A stretch of 7,426 bases of DNA from an uncultured Neomegalonema sp. (GCA_937958345.1 CALGNW010000140.1:1-7426), one strand, 5' to 3'. Counted from the first letter of the stretch, positions 1 through 6,110 are shown. Numbers and translations: made by a program. The notes: a model not told the origin generated them from the letters alone.

Positions 1-441
1 GAAGGCTTGATCTTCAAGGCATGTCTCAATGCCCGCCTGCAACGCGACGCGCAAAATATCGGCTGTGCCGGGGTCGGGCGCGGGCTGCATCTGTGAGACG
101 AGATATTCCGCACCGCCCTTTGCCAGATTTTGCTCGGTCGCCAAGCTCGACAAGCGGGCGGGCTCGATGAGGCAGGTTTGCTTGTCACCGAGGAGCATGG
201 CCGCATCCTTCAAGGCGTCTTCGGTGAACGCCCCCGACTTGCGCAGATTTGCGACGGCGCGTTTCATGGCGCGGTCACGGGTCCGGTCGTCGCAAGACGC
301 CCACATGCCAACGCCGATCGACGTGAGACCGCCAAGCGCCGATGCGGCAAGCTGCCCGCCCGATGGATCGTCGAATGCGAGGGCTACCGCTCCGATAGAA
401 AGGTCGCAACACTTGCTGACAAGATCACTGATCACACTCAC
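1..441 (-). CDS. Unrecognised protein, N-terminal 147 residues (gene runs off left edge)
   Basis: An open minus-strand frame begins at GTG (439-441) and is uninterrupted to base 1, so its 3' end lies outside the window. A purine-rich Shine-Dalgarno sequence (AAAGGGAG) sits about 8 nt before the GTG; a second in-frame GTG at 433-435 is a less well spaced alternative. The start of the protein reads MSVISDLVSKCCDLSIG. A Gly/Ala-rich hydrophobic stretch at residues 29-48 could be a membrane-associated or buried helix. A helical, charged segment follows, with leucine/alanine spacing suggestive of an all-alpha domain (residues 55-147). No catalytic motif is visible in this part. The shape, a small helical N-terminal region ahead of an unseen body, recalls N-termini of large ATPase or repeat-containing sensor proteins. 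That is only an impression and I do not assign a function. The gene is co-directional with the upstream nitronate monooxygenase gene but separated by 142 bp, so probably its own transcription unit. Confidence 0.72.
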   Translation of the reverse strand, partial: MSVISDLVSKCCDLSIGAVALAFDDPSGGQLAASALGGLTSIGVGMWASCDDRTRDRAMKRAVANLRKSGAFTEDALKDAAMLLGDKQTCLIEPARLSSLATEQNLAKGGAEYLVSQMQPAPDPGTADILRVALQAGIETCLEDQAF

Positions 442-477
442 GCTGCACACTCCCTTTAAGAGAGAGATAGTGATCAG
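428..477. repeat. 8-bp inverted repeat flanking the start of the left-edge gene
   Basis: CTGATCAC at 428-435 is the exact reverse complement of GTGATCAG at 470-477. Each arm contains the palindrome TGATCA. One arm lies in codons 3-5 of the left-edge gene; the other lies in the spacer of the candidate promoter next to its -10 element. The arrangement would suit a pair of operator half-sites or a structure in the mRNA leader, but 8-bp matches can arise by chance. Confidence 0.3.
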
Positions 478-492
478 CACACGTTAGGTAAA
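464..492 (-). promoter_or_regulatory. Possible sigma70-like promoter for the left-edge gene
   Basis: On the minus strand TTTACC (487-492) is followed after 17 nt by TATCTC (464-469), about 22 bp before the GTG start at 441. Spacing is ideal. The match is modest (4/6 and 3/6 against TTGACA/TATAAT), so this is a candidate only. Confidence 0.3.
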
Positions 493-514
493 GGGGATAA
501 ACCCCTCTCACCGG

Positions 515-534
515 CCCTCCCCTGACGGGGAGGG
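515..534. terminator. Perfect G+C-rich stem-loop between genes
   Basis: CCCTCCCC (515-522), loop TGAC, GGGGAGGG (527-534) form a perfect 8-bp stem with a 4-nt loop. A smaller stem lies beside it (AGGGG 492-496 with CCCCT 502-506). There is no T-tract on either strand, so it may slow or stabilise transcripts rather than terminate strongly. It also resembles the dispersed palindromic intergenic repeats common in alphaproteobacterial genomes. Confidence 0.45.
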
Positions 535-550
535 GGAAATCGGGGCGGGT

Positions 551-569
551 CCGGCGGGATGGTCGCCGG
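551..569 (-). terminator. Stem-loop just downstream of the nitronate monooxygenase gene
   Basis: CCGGCG (551-556) pairs with CGCCGG (564-569) across a 7-nt loop, 15 bp after the minus-strand stop codon at 584. No U-run follows in the transcript, so termination is plausible but weakly supported. Confidence 0.35.
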
Positions 570-583
570 GCCGGATGAAGACC

Positions 584-1555
584 TTAGCTTGACAGAACAC
601 GCGCGCGCGCGGCGTCGTATTCCCGTTTCAGGCGGGCGACAACATCCGCCGTCGGCGCGATGGCGTCGATTGCGCCGACACCCTGACCGGCTCCCCAAAT
701 CTCTTTCCAGCTTTTCGGTTTGTTTGCGGTATCGGAAAAATTCATCGCCTTCGGGTCGCTTTCGGGCAAATTATCGGGGTCCATACCCTGCGCAATCACC
801 GACCCCTTCAGGTAGTTGCCGTGAATGCCGGTAAACAGATTTGAATAAACAATGTCGTCCGCCCCGCTGTCGACGATCATCTGTTTATACCCCTGCACAG
901 CATTGGCCTCGTCCGTCGGGATAAAGGCCGAGCCGAGATAGGCAAGGTCCGCCCCCATGGCTTGCGCGGCGAGAATGGCGTCGCCTGTGGCGATTGAACC
1001 CGACAGCAAAAGCGGGCCGTCAAACCATTTGCGGATTTCCTGAATCAGCGCAAAGGGTGACCACGATCCGGCATGGCCGCCCGCACCTGCGGCGACGGCA
1101 ATCAGCCCGTCGGCTCCCTTTTCGATCGCCTTGCGGGCAAAGCGGTCGTTGATGATATCGTGCAGGGTGATGCCGCCGCAATCATGGGCGGCCTCGTTCA
1201 CTTCGACCCGCGCGCCGAGCGACGTAATCCAGACCGGTACATTCCATTTGTGGCAAATCTCGATGTCACGTTCGAGGCGATTGTTCGAGCGGTGGACGAT
1301 CTGGTTCACGGCATAGGGTGCAGCGGGTGCATCGGGATTCGCCTGATTGTAACGGTCCAGTTCCTCGGTGATCTGTTTCAGCCACGCCTCTAGCAGCGGC
1401 GGTTCTCCCTCGGCCTCGCGCGCGTTCAGCGCCGGAAACGACCCGACGATGCCCGCCTTGCACTGGGCAATGACAAGATCGGGATTCGAGATGATGAACA
1501 GCGGTGCGCCGACCGCAGGCAGGCGCAACGTATCAAAGACAGCGGGGAGGGTCAT
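584..1555 (-). CDS. Nitronate monooxygenase-family FMN enzyme (2-nitropropane dioxygenase type)
   Basis: 323 residues, full length for the family. These FMN-dependent TIM-barrel enzymes oxidise propionate 3-nitronate or alkyl nitronates; the same fold includes the enoyl-ACP reductase FabK. Visible hallmarks are a conserved N-terminus around GAPLFIISNP (16-25), where FMN binds; VNQIVHR near 83-89; the glycine motif GADGLIAVAAGAGGHAG (147-163), in which His161 matches the family's catalytic base; LSGSIATG (184-191), the FMN-phosphate loop; GSAFIPTDEA (208-217); and a C-terminal WGAGQGVGAI (287-296). No signal peptide is seen, so a cytoplasmic enzyme is expected. Its ATG lies 11 bp after the stop of the PaaH-like dehydrogenase, on the same strand and with a poor ribosome binding site. 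The two are therefore probably co-transcribed and perhaps translationally coupled. Family assignment is firm; the substrate is not, because this family is broad and the neighbours are acyl-CoA enzymes. Confidence 0.92.
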   Translation of the reverse strand: MTLPAVFDTLRLPAVGAPLFIISNPDLVIAQCKAGIVGSFPALNAREAEGEPPLLEAWLKQITEELDRYNQANPDAPAAPYAVNQIVHRSNNRLERDIEICHKWNVPVWITSLGARVEVNEAAHDCGGITLHDIINDRFARKAIEKGADGLIAVAAGAGGHAGSWSPFALIQEIRKWFDGPLLLSGSIATGDAILAAQAMGADLAYLGSAFIPTDEANAVQGYKQMIVDSGADDIVYSNLFTGIHGNYLKGSVIAQGMDPDNLPESDPKAMNFSDTANKPKSWKEIWGAGQGVGAIDAIAPTADVVARLKREYDAARARVLSS

Positions 1556-1566
1556 AGGGATGCTCG

Positions 1567-3072
1567 TTAGCTGGGTGTATGAATGGGCAGGTTAAGTGCC
1601 TCGCGGCGCGAAAGCCATTGCGTCGGACGATAGCGGTCCTCGCCCGTGATGCCCTGAAGGGCCTCGAGAATAGTTGCGCAATTTGATGTGCCGATATGCT
1701 CGACCAACTCCAGCGGACCGCGGGGATAGTTCAGGCCCAGCCGCATGGCCGTGTCGATATCCTGCGGCGATGCGAGGCCGATCTCGGCCATATAACATCC
1801 CAGATTGGCAACCATTGCCGCGATGCGCTGGCCGACAAAACCGGGACTGTCCCTGATTGCCGTCACCTTCCGGCCCGTGGCGGCGAAGGTCGCAGCGACG
1901 CGGTCGCGCGTGGCGGCATCCGCGCCGGGGGCGGTCATCAGTGTAATGCGCCTGGTCCGGTCGCCGATCAGATCAACGCAGACAAGGCGGCGGGGATCGC
2001 TTTCCGTGTCAAGCGCCGTGCCCGTCGCGTCCAACCCAACCGGTGCGGCGAGGATGGGACAGGTTCCGTCGTCTTGAATAATGTCGACACCAAGCTCGTT
2101 GCAGAATGCACTTAAGGCGTCATCACCTGCGGCCAGCGCAACGGGACCGGGTTCGGCGGATGCTGCTTCATGGTCAGGCGAGGGCACGCCAACCGGCTTT
2201 CCGCCCTCGTAGTCATACCAGCCCGCATTTGTTTTGCGGCCCAGCCGACCGGCATGGAACATCGCCCAGTGGTTCGGGGCGGTCTTAAAGCGCGGGTCGT
2301 GCAGATAACCTTCGTAGACAATCGTGCTGACGGGCAAATTGACGTCGATGCCGGTAAGGTCGAGCAGTTCGAACGGTCCCATTTTAAAGCCATGGCAATC
2401 GCGCATGATCGCGTCGATCTGGCTGGGGCTGGCAACTTGTTCATGGGCAATGCGCAGCGCCTCGGTCGTATAGGCCCGCCCGCCCATGTTGACGAGAAAG
2501 CCGGGGCTGTCGGTGACGGTGACGGGTGTGCGCGTCATCCGTTTCCCCAGCGCCGTCAGGGTCGCAATCGTTTCCTCGCTGGTTTCGGCGGCCCGAATAA
2601 CCTCGACAAGGCGCATCAGCGGAACGGGATTGAAAAAATGCAGCCCTGCGACGCGGTTTTTGTGCGTGCAGGCTTGGGCGATTGACGAGATCGGAATCGA
2701 AGAGGTGTTCGAGGCGAGGATGCACCCGGCGGAAACCACCTTTTCCAGATCCGAGAAAACGGCTCTCTTAACGTCGATTTTCTCGACAATCGCTTCGACC
2801 ACGGCGTCGCAATGCGCGAACGCCTCCAGCGACCCGGCGATTTGAACACGGGATATCGCCATCTGAGCGTCCGCGCCGGACATTTTGCCCTTTTCGACCA
2901 GACGATGAAACCGTGACGAAACCGCTTGCTTTGCTGTCCCGGCGGCCTCGGCTGACAGATCGAACAGAATTGCCGTGATACCGCCAGCGGCGGCGACTTG
3001 GGCGATCCCCTGTCCCATCGCGCCTGCGCCGACAATGCCGAGAATGTAGTCGGGTGCAGATGCCGATTTCAT
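1567..3072 (-). CDS. paaH: 3-hydroxyacyl-CoA dehydrogenase, PaaH-like (3-hydroxyadipyl-CoA dehydrogenase type)
   Basis: 501 residues. NAD-dependent oxidation of a 3-hydroxyacyl-CoA to the 3-oxoacyl-CoA in the cytoplasm. Domains in order: Rossmann NAD domain (about 9-187) with GAGAMG at 15-20 and Asp38 at the end of the second strand; a first C-terminal HCDH domain (about 189-288) with DSPGFLVN and GPFELLD; a degenerate Rossmann-like linker (about 320-400); and a second HCDH domain (about 408-495) with DSPGFV and AMRLGLNYPRGPLE. Catalytic residues align with human HAD: Ser124, His145 (HFFNP), Glu157 and Asn195 are all present. The duplicated C-terminal domain and the ending GEDRYRP match E. 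coli PaaH rather than short 280-residue dehydrogenases. I chose the ATG at 3072, preceded by GGGGAAG. The frame stays open further upstream but there runs antisense to the hydratase gene. It is divergent from paaF and leads into the nitronate monooxygenase gene. The symbol rests on similarity; generic beta-oxidation remains possible. Confidence 0.88.
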   Translation of the reverse strand: MKSASAPDYILGIVGAGAMGQGIAQVAAAGGITAILFDLSAEAAGTAKQAVSSRFHRLVEKGKMSGADAQMAISRVQIAGSLEAFAHCDAVVEAIVEKIDVKRAVFSDLEKVVSAGCILASNTSSIPISSIAQACTHKNRVAGLHFFNPVPLMRLVEVIRAAETSEETIATLTALGKRMTRTPVTVTDSPGFLVNMGGRAYTTEALRIAHEQVASPSQIDAIMRDCHGFKMGPFELLDLTGIDVNLPVSTIVYEGYLHDPRFKTAPNHWAMFHAGRLGRKTNAGWYDYEGGKPVGVPSPDHEAASAEPGPVALAAGDDALSAFCNELGVDIIQDDGTCPILAAPVGLDATGTALDTESDPRRLVCVDLIGDRTRRITLMTAPGADAATRDRVAATFAATGRKVTAIRDSPGFVGQRIAAMVANLGCYMAEIGLASPQDIDTAMRLGLNYPRGPLELVEHIGTSNCATILEALQGITGEDRYRPTQWLSRREALNLPIHTPS

Positions 3073-3174
3073 GGTTCTTCCCCGACTTTCTTTTCGCTCG
3101 CACGGCGTTAGCATATCACGGACGCAAGAGAACAGCACTTCGGTATGGATCAGAGAACGGAAAAGAGGTTCGGT
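3073..3174. promoter_or_regulatory. Divergent control region between paaH-like and paaF-like genes
   Basis: 102 bp separate the two divergent start codons, so promoters for both must lie here or overlap the genes. I find no pair of boxes close to consensus and no long palindrome; the central A+T-richer stretch GTTAGCATATCAC (3108-3120) is the most promoter-like part. Shared control of hydratase and dehydrogenase from this segment is an inference from layout. Confidence 0.4.
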
Positions 3175-3178
3175 ATGG
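3139..3178 (+). repeat. 10-bp direct repeat spanning two candidate starts of the hydratase gene
   Basis: TTCGGTATGG occurs at 3139-3148 and again at 3169-3178, exactly 30 bp apart. Each copy contains an in-frame ATG (3145 and 3175). Only the second has a well placed Shine-Dalgarno sequence (AAGAGG 3163-3168, 6-nt spacer), which decides the start in favour of 3175. The first ATG would add ten residues (MDQRTEKRFG). Confidence 0.6.
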
Positions 3179-3954
3179 CGAATGACGGATTGGTATTGAG
3201 TGAAATCCGCGCGGATGGCGTGGCCGTCGTGCGTCTGAATCGGCCCGAGGCGCTGAATGCGCTGAATATGGCAATCCGCGAGGAACTGGCACACACTTTT
3301 GCGGCGATGCACGACAACCCCGATGTGCGCTGTATCGTGCTGACCGGCAATGAAAAAGCATTCGCGGCAGGCGCCGATCTGAAAGAGTTCGTCAAAGAGG
3401 GCGCGGTCGGCATCATGCGCCGCCGCTCGGAACGACACTGGAACACGGTTGCGGCGACGCCTCAGCCTGTGATTGCGGCGATCAACGGTTATGCGATGGG
3501 GGGCGGTCTGGAACTCGCCATGGCCTGCGATCTGATCGTTATCGGCGAGGGCGCGCAGGTCGGTCAGCCGGAAATCAAGGTCGGGATCATGCCCGGTGCA
3601 GGAGGAACTCAACGTCTGACCCGCGCGGTCGGAAAATATAACGCGATGAAAATGTGCCTGACAGGGAAACCGATTTCGGGGGTCGAGGCGCATGCGATGG
3701 GCCTCGCCAGTGAACTTGTCCCCGACGCCGAGGTTCTGGATGCCGCGATAAAGCTTGCCGTGACCATCGCGCGCATGCCGCCGCTGGCCGCTCAGATGAT
3801 CAAGGAAAGCATCATTCAGGGCGCGAGTGCGCCTCTCGATGCGGCAATGGCGCTAGAGCGACGATCGTTCCAGATGCTTTTTGCGACCGAAGATAAAACC
3901 GAGGGCATGACGGCTTTTATCGAAAAACGGCGGGCCGACTTTTCCGGCGAATAG
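3175..3954 (+). CDS. paaF: Enoyl-CoA hydratase, PaaF-like (2,3-dehydroadipyl-CoA hydratase type)
   Basis: 259 residues from the ATG at 3175, the usual length of a single-domain crotonase. It adds water across the double bond of an enoyl-CoA to give a 3-hydroxyacyl-CoA, the substrate of the divergently encoded dehydrogenase. Crotonase hallmarks: LNRPEALNAL (21-30); the first oxyanion-hole segment FAAGADL (63-69); NGYAMGGGLELAMACD (104-119) with catalytic Glu113; and GQPEIKVGIMPGAGGTQRL (130-148) with catalytic Glu133. Both glutamates of active hydratases are present, so this is unlikely to be a crotonase with another chemistry. The C-terminal ATEDKTEGMTAFIEKRRADFSG matches the trimerisation tail and closely resembles E. 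coli PaaF. The ATG at 3145 is a weaker alternative start. The gene converges on fliF with 20 bp between stops. Pathway assignment to phenylacetate degradation is an inference; a generic beta-oxidation role is the alternative. Confidence 0.87.
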   Translation: MANDGLVLSEIRADGVAVVRLNRPEALNALNMAIREELAHTFAAMHDNPDVRCIVLTGNEKAFAAGADLKEFVKEGAVGIMRRRSERHWNTVAATPQPVIAAINGYAMGGGLELAMACDLIVIGEGAQVGQPEIKVGIMPGAGGTQRLTRAVGKYNAMKMCLTGKPISGVEAHAMGLASELVPDAEVLDAAIKLAVTIARMPPLAAQMIKESIIQGASAPLDAAMALERRSFQMLFATEDKTEGMTAFIEKRRADFSGE

Positions 3955-3968
3955 CGCGGCGCGGGAAA
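3941..3968. terminator. Weak stem-loop between convergent paaF-like and fliF genes
   Basis: TTTCCGGCG (3941-3949) can pair with CGCGGGAAA (3960-3968) with one mismatch and a 10-nt loop. It spans the paaF stop codon, and the A/T ends of the stem could serve both directions. This is the only candidate terminator in the 20-bp gap between the converging genes. Confidence 0.25.
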
Positions 3969-3974
3969 GAGGAT

Positions 3975-5507
3975 TCAGGCCCGATCGACCGGACGCTTCG
4001 CATCACCAAGCCATGTCGTCAGCACTTCGGCGGATCGTTCCATCCGGGTTGAGACGGCCAGCCGCAAGTGTTCGCGCACATCATCGGGTTCGATGCTCTG
4101 CATCCCGGAACCTTCAAAATCCGGGATGTCGTCCATATCCGCGACCGCAAAACCGAAATCACCGAAACCCTCTTCCTCATCGTTGGCAATCGCGACCGGC
4201 GCCGGCGTGGCCGCCCGCAAAATCGGGCGCAGGACAAAAACGCCGAGGATGATCACGGCAAAGGCAAGAACGCCAAACTGAATGATCTGCATTTTATGAA
4301 GGTCAAAGAACCCTGGCGGCGTAAGCGTGGAGGCCGTCTCCGTCTGCGGGTTTGCCGATGAGATAAGGCTGATGGATTCGACCGTAACCCGGTCGCCGCG
4401 TTCTGCGTCAAACCCAATCGCCGATTTCACCAGCTTTTCAATTTTTGCGAGGTCTTTGCCCGACCGTTCGGTTTCAGTGACAACCCCGTTCGCATCAACG
4501 CTGCGCACAACATCAATCAGCACAGCCGCTGTGATACGGCGGACCGCTCCGGCATTGCGGGTGATTTCCTCCAGCGTTTCGGTGTAGGCGAAATGGTCAT
4601 TTGATCTGATTTCGTTGCGCTCGGATTCGGGACCGCTATTGGCATCGGCTTCGCCTCCGCCCGATGAATCGCGCGCCTGATTCACTTCGACGCTGTCTGA
4701 TCGCGTCAACGTTTTACTCTCGGGATCAATGATCCGCCGCGCACTGGTTTCCGACGATCTTTTTCGTTCGATGTTTACGGCAACTTTGACGGTTTCACTG
4801 CCGACAATCGGTTGCAGGATGTTCTCGATTGATCTTTTCAGGGCCTCTGCGCGGTCATCACCTGACATTCCCGATGCGGCTTGCCCGCCCGGAACAGGCG
4901 TAAAAATCTGCCTGCCCTCCCCATTGAAAACCGCAACAGACTCTGCACGCAACCGGGGTGCGGAAAGAGCAATCAGAGTGCGTGCGGTCAGGGATGCGCT
5001 GTCCGGAATCTTCTCTCCGCTCAGCGTTGTCAGGCCGACAGACGCGAGGGTATAGCGTCGCCCGGCTTTGGCCGGACTGATGCTGACGCGGGCCTCGCGG
5101 ATGTCCGGCATAGCCAGCAGCGTTCGCGCAAGCTCTTGTTCTTTCGCGCGCCAGTAAGAGGGCGGATCAGCCGCGAGCGCCCCGGCATTGAGCAAAACCT
5201 CGTATCCCCGCTGACCGCTCTGCGGAGGTCTGCTTGCGGCGACACCGATCCGAATGAGATCGCGGCGCGTCGGGTCGACAAATATCCCGCCCGCCTGCAG
5301 GTTATAACCCTCACCTCTCCGCTCCAATCGGGCGGTAATCTCACCGGTTGTCCGATCATCAAGGCCACCGAATAACAGAGCATATGACGGGGCCTTGATG
5401 AGCGTTGTCATCAGGGCAATCAGACCGATGACAGCAGCCAGAGTGGCGAGAACAATGACTTGCTTCAGCGCAGATAAAAGCAGCCATCGTTGGGCAAGAT
5501 TGTTCAT
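3975..5507 (-). CDS. fliF: Flagellar MS-ring protein FliF
   Basis: 510 residues, slightly short for a family of about 530-570. FliF forms the MS ring in the inner membrane, on which the C ring and export apparatus assemble. Layout: transmembrane helix 1 at about 16-36; a periplasmic YscJ/FliF region with ring-building motifs (about 40-195, including ALLFGGLDDRTTGEI and YWRAKEQELARTLLAMPDI); a second periplasmic domain (about 215-385) with a low-complexity Ser/Gly/Glu insert at 280-300; transmembrane helix 2 at about 407-427; then a cytoplasmic acidic tail (443-466) and the C-terminal FliG-binding helix (about 477-502, ending TTWLGD). All parts are present, so the protein looks functional. Start ATG at 5505-5507 has only a weak ribosome binding site. 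No other flagellar gene lies within the window on either side, which is unusual because fliF normally sits with fliL, fliG/fliH or similar genes. Confidence 0.93.
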   Translation of the reverse strand: MNNLAQRWLLLSALKQVIVLATLAAVIGLIALMTTLIKAPSYALLFGGLDDRTTGEITARLERRGEGYNLQAGGIFVDPTRRDLIRIGVAASRPPQSGQRGYEVLLNAGALAADPPSYWRAKEQELARTLLAMPDIREARVSISPAKAGRRYTLASVGLTTLSGEKIPDSASLTARTLIALSAPRLRAESVAVFNGEGRQIFTPVPGGQAASGMSGDDRAEALKRSIENILQPIVGSETVKVAVNIERKRSSETSARRIIDPESKTLTRSDSVEVNQARDSSGGGEADANSGPESERNEIRSNDHFAYTETLEEITRNAGAVRRITAAVLIDVVRSVDANGVVTETERSGKDLAKIEKLVKSAIGFDAERGDRVTVESISLISSANPQTETASTLTPPGFFDLHKMQIIQFGVLAFAVIILGVFVLRPILRAATPAPVAIANDEEEGFGDFGFAVADMDDIPDFEGSGMQSIEPDDVREHLRLAVSTRMERSAEVLTTWLGDAKRPVDRA

Positions 5508-5729
5508 GGATACCGCTTGTCGCTGAATATTTCGGGTCGTGGATGAGCAAATGAATGCACAATCCGGTATTAATTTCCGACTTACGATGATGATGGCGTA
5601 AAATAAATCATGTTATTATTTTAATGTAAGTTGTAATAATTGTATAAAATTGGAAGTTGTAAATGTAGATATGAAATAAATATCATATGTAAGAGAGTAT
5701 TTTCCACGCTGAAGTTTGATTATAAATAG
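5508..5729. other. A+T-rich non-coding stretch upstream of fliF
   Basis: 222 bp with no credible gene. From about 5560 to 5730 the composition is much more A+T-rich than the rest of the window. The fliF promoter must lie here or just inside, but I find neither a sigma54 (GG-N10-GC) nor a CtrA-like (TTAA-N7-TTAA) box that I would defend. The abrupt composition change suggests acquired DNA bordering the transposase remnant to its right. Confidence 0.6.
5628..5662. repeat. 9-bp direct repeat in the A+T-rich segment
   Basis: AAGTTGTAA occurs at 5628-5636 and 5654-5662, a 26-bp period. A related sequence (ACTTGTAGTAATT) occurs at 5979-5991. Such repeats may be recombinase or regulator binding sites, but A+T-rich sequence makes short repeats likely by chance. 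Confidence 0.3.
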
Positions 5730-5996
5730 CAGCGGTCTTTTCAGGAAGATCAACGCAAAGCGGAAGCCATCGGGGCGTTGCGCGTCGGCCTGTTGCCCGC
5801 CCCGTCCCCTCTCGACGATGCTTCGCATCGCCTGCCGGGCAATGGATGGGTTGTCGAACGATCCTTCGCATGGTTCGAGCGCAACCGCAGGCTCGTCAAA
5901 GATTGCGAACGACGCATCGAAACAGCACGGGCTTGCCTCTAAATAGCATCCGTCAACATGCGCATCCGCAGATGTGCAACTTGTAGTAATTCCTGA
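5730..5996 (+). pseudogene. IS5-family transposase, decayed C-terminal remnant
   Basis: A plus-strand frame open from 5730 (after TAG 5727-5729) to TAA at 5940-5942 encodes WVVERSFAWFERNRRL from 5847, then KDCERRIETARACL. This is the conserved C-terminal block of IS5-family DDE transposases, including the catalytic glutamate in the VER motif. The in-frame TAA falls exactly where family members continue with an aromatic residue and I-A-S-V/I. Reading through it gives IASVNMRIRR and further residues to TGA at 5994-5996, so the TAA is probably a decay mutation. Continuing past that TGA gives YLSRTDS before TAG at 6018-6020, which also resembles the ends of such proteins. The N-terminal two thirds, with the DD part of the triad, are absent; residues before about 5840 are not convincingly homologous. 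It cannot encode an active enzyme. It ends only a few bases from the 3' end of the tRNA-Cys gene. Confidence 0.78.
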
Positions 5997-6024
5997 TACC
6001 TATCACGGACGGACTCTTAGGAGA

Positions 6025-6098
6025 TGGAGGCGACGACCGGAATCGAACCGGTGTTCACGGATTTGCAATCCGCTGCGTAACCACTCCGCCACGTCGCC
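6025..6098 (-). tRNA. tRNA-Cys (anticodon GCA), CCA encoded
   Basis: On the minus strand the acceptor arms GGCGACG (6092-6098) and CGTCGCC (6029-6035) pair perfectly. The discriminator is U (6028), as expected for tRNA-Cys, and CCA is encoded at 6025-6027. The D-loop contains AGTGGTTA, the anticodon stem CGGAT/ATCCG encloses TTGCAAA with anticodon GCA (6064-6066), and the T arm ACCGG/CCGGT encloses TTCGATT. All stems are intact, so the gene should be functional and reads UGC/UGU. It has its own promoter and a leader of about six bases. No convincing intrinsic terminator follows its 3' end; a transposase remnant lies there instead. An integrase gene lies 88 bp upstream of its 5' end. Confidence 0.97.
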
Positions 6099-6110
6099 GA
6101 ACCGTTGCAG

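Noticed and set aside
29..487. Plus-strand frames at the left edge (29-487 and 130-459)
   Set aside because: Both overlap the minus-strand open frame 1-441, which has the better ribosome binding site and more protein-like composition.
3073..3693. 207-codon upstream extension of the PaaH-like frame
   Set aside because: It runs antisense through the well supported hydratase gene. The proper start is at 3072 just before the Rossmann motif, and family length fits 501 residues.
4881..5375. 164-codon plus-strand frame inside fliF
   Set aside because: Antisense shadow of fliF with Arg/Pro-rich composition typical of high-G+C complementary frames.
5508..5640. Sigma54 or CtrA promoter for fliF
   Set aside because: No GG-N10-GC or TTAA-N7-TTAA arrangement was found at a sensible position.
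5690..5715. Possible left terminal inverted repeat of the IS (TAAGAG against the reverse complement of 6006-6020)
   Set aside because: Only six bases match, too short to define an IS end.
5616..5871. Minus-strand frames of 70 and 62 codons in the gap
   Set aside because: They are antisense to the transposase remnant and run into A+T-rich DNA; no ribosome binding site or family resemblance was seen.
5716..5946. Plus-strand 76-codon frame over the transposase remnant
   Set aside because: It is in a different frame from the one giving the WVVERSFAW block, and its product is low-complexity with no motif.
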